Assembly (NCBI GenBank): GCA_014898425.1
Contig: RCSZ01000007.1
Coordinates: 558,001-622,000, forward strand
DNA: 64,000 nt
Direction: 5' to 3'
From: Botryotinia globosa
Lineage: Eukaryota > Ascomycota > Leotiomycetes > Helotiales > Sclerotiniaceae
Every line of letters begins with the position of its first letter. Positions within the stretch are counted from its first letter, which is position 1. Both the position numbers and the translations under genes were made by a program. Under the pieces are notes generated by a model, which was not told where the DNA came from, searched no databases, and saw only the letters and a program-made list of their open reading frames with translations. This document shows, in pieces, positions 63,501-64,000 of this stretch.

Positions 63501-64000
63501 CTGCCTAGTATTCACTTGAATATCCATCTATCATCCATCACATCCAGCTGTACGTCAACAAACTGTCAACTTCAACAATAGACACCTCATCTATCATACA
63601 GTACACAAGAAACCAAAGAAACCACAGAAATCAAGCACAAAGAAATGTCAACATATAAAAGTCAAGAAACATCTCAAGAGTCATTAGTTATTCATCAATC
63701 ATTATGAGTCAATCGGTCTATCTGTTACCATTATCTGCCTGTCTACCTAAAATAATAAACGGATAGGAAGCTACAACCATGCTTTTGATACTCGATACTA
63801 TCCGAATATAAGATTACATACAAGACCTACAAATATCTACAAATTGGTATGACAGTCGTCAAGATAGTAAGCAAATAAGATAGATAGCAATACGAAGAAG
63901 AGATCTCAGCCTCTTATCTCACATCATTCTAGATTTCAAATTCCAGAATATCAACATCAATAAAGATGTGAAGAATAATAGGGATATTATTCTTCTCGCT
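60507..64000. other. Gene-free upstream region of PTR2, to window end
   Basis: No frame here shows a recognisable domain. The largest (61321-61665 and 61841-62155 minus; 62438-62752 plus) overlap one another on opposite strands. The sequence is mixed, not strongly repetitive. It may hold the PTR2 promoter and the 5' region of a gene lying beyond the window. Confidence 0.45.

Overview
The window is a stretch of a filamentous ascomycete nuclear chromosome. The evidence is many short introns (about 44-115 bp, GTAAGT/GTATGT donors, CTAAC-type branch sites, TAG/CAG acceptors), fungal versions of housekeeping proteins (fungal-type Pob3 without an HMG box, nuclear-encoded ATP synthase subunit 9 precursor, Elp3, succinyl-CoA ligase alpha, AP-2 mu, a POT peptide transporter) and fungus-specific families (2EXR, LsdA-like ferritin fold, LaeA-like methyltransferase). 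Gene style, AT-rich intergenic DNA and protein resemblance suggest Leotiomycetes, probably Sclerotiniaceae (Botrytis/Sclerotinia/Monilinia-like). That placement is inference; no rRNA or other marker is present.

Layout. 0.5-2.5 kb: POB3 (FACT complex). 2.5-5.5 kb: non-coding, with a decayed MITE-like element and several micro/minisatellites. 5.5-6.6 kb: an antisense gene relic with in-frame stops. 7.6-12.0 kb: a multi-exon membrane protein with CorA-like C-terminal helices and an unknown helical protein. 12.4-12.8 kb: a MITE with a TAA target duplication. 13.8-16.4 kb (-): cytochrome b561-type membrane protein with a long Ser/Arg-rich tail. 17.5-19.3 kb: a DHA1-type MFS transporter whose last helix appears frameshifted. 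20.2-22.9 kb: a dead multi-pass membrane protein gene carrying a 352-bp TA-flanked MITE; a second 352-bp copy lies just downstream, followed by another MITE and an AT-rich block. 25.0-26.5 kb: 2EXR protein. 27.9-29.0 kb: MDR zinc-type oxidoreductase. 29.6-30.7 kb (-): a second relic. 27.3-27.6 and 32.8-33.2 kb: two members of a further MITE family. 34.0-35.8 kb: a 12-exon class I methyltransferase. 37.4-39.2 kb: a second MFS transporter. 40.4-40.8 kb: a SINE-like element with pol III A and B boxes. 44.4-45.0 kb: ATP9 precursor. 46.8-48.0 kb (-): secreted LsdA-like protein. 49.8-51.6 kb (-): ELP3, divergent from LSC1 (52.0-53.3 kb). 53.9-55.3 kb: AP-2 mu. 58.4-60.5 kb (-): PTR2. The last 3.5 kb holds no convincing gene.

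Together the window shows a mosaic. Conserved genes sit at both ends (chromatin, mitochondrial energy metabolism, tRNA wobble modification through Elongator, endocytosis, peptide uptake). The middle (about 5.5-44 kb) is a repeat-rich accessory zone with small inverted-repeat elements, a SINE-like sequence, at least three gene relics and single metabolic or transport genes. I found no CRISPR, operon or virus. The most notable observations are the MITE-killed gene with a same-length sister copy next door, the SINE-like element that also has inverted ends, the two relics marked by clean nonsense codons, and the two-base frameshift in an otherwise intact transporter.
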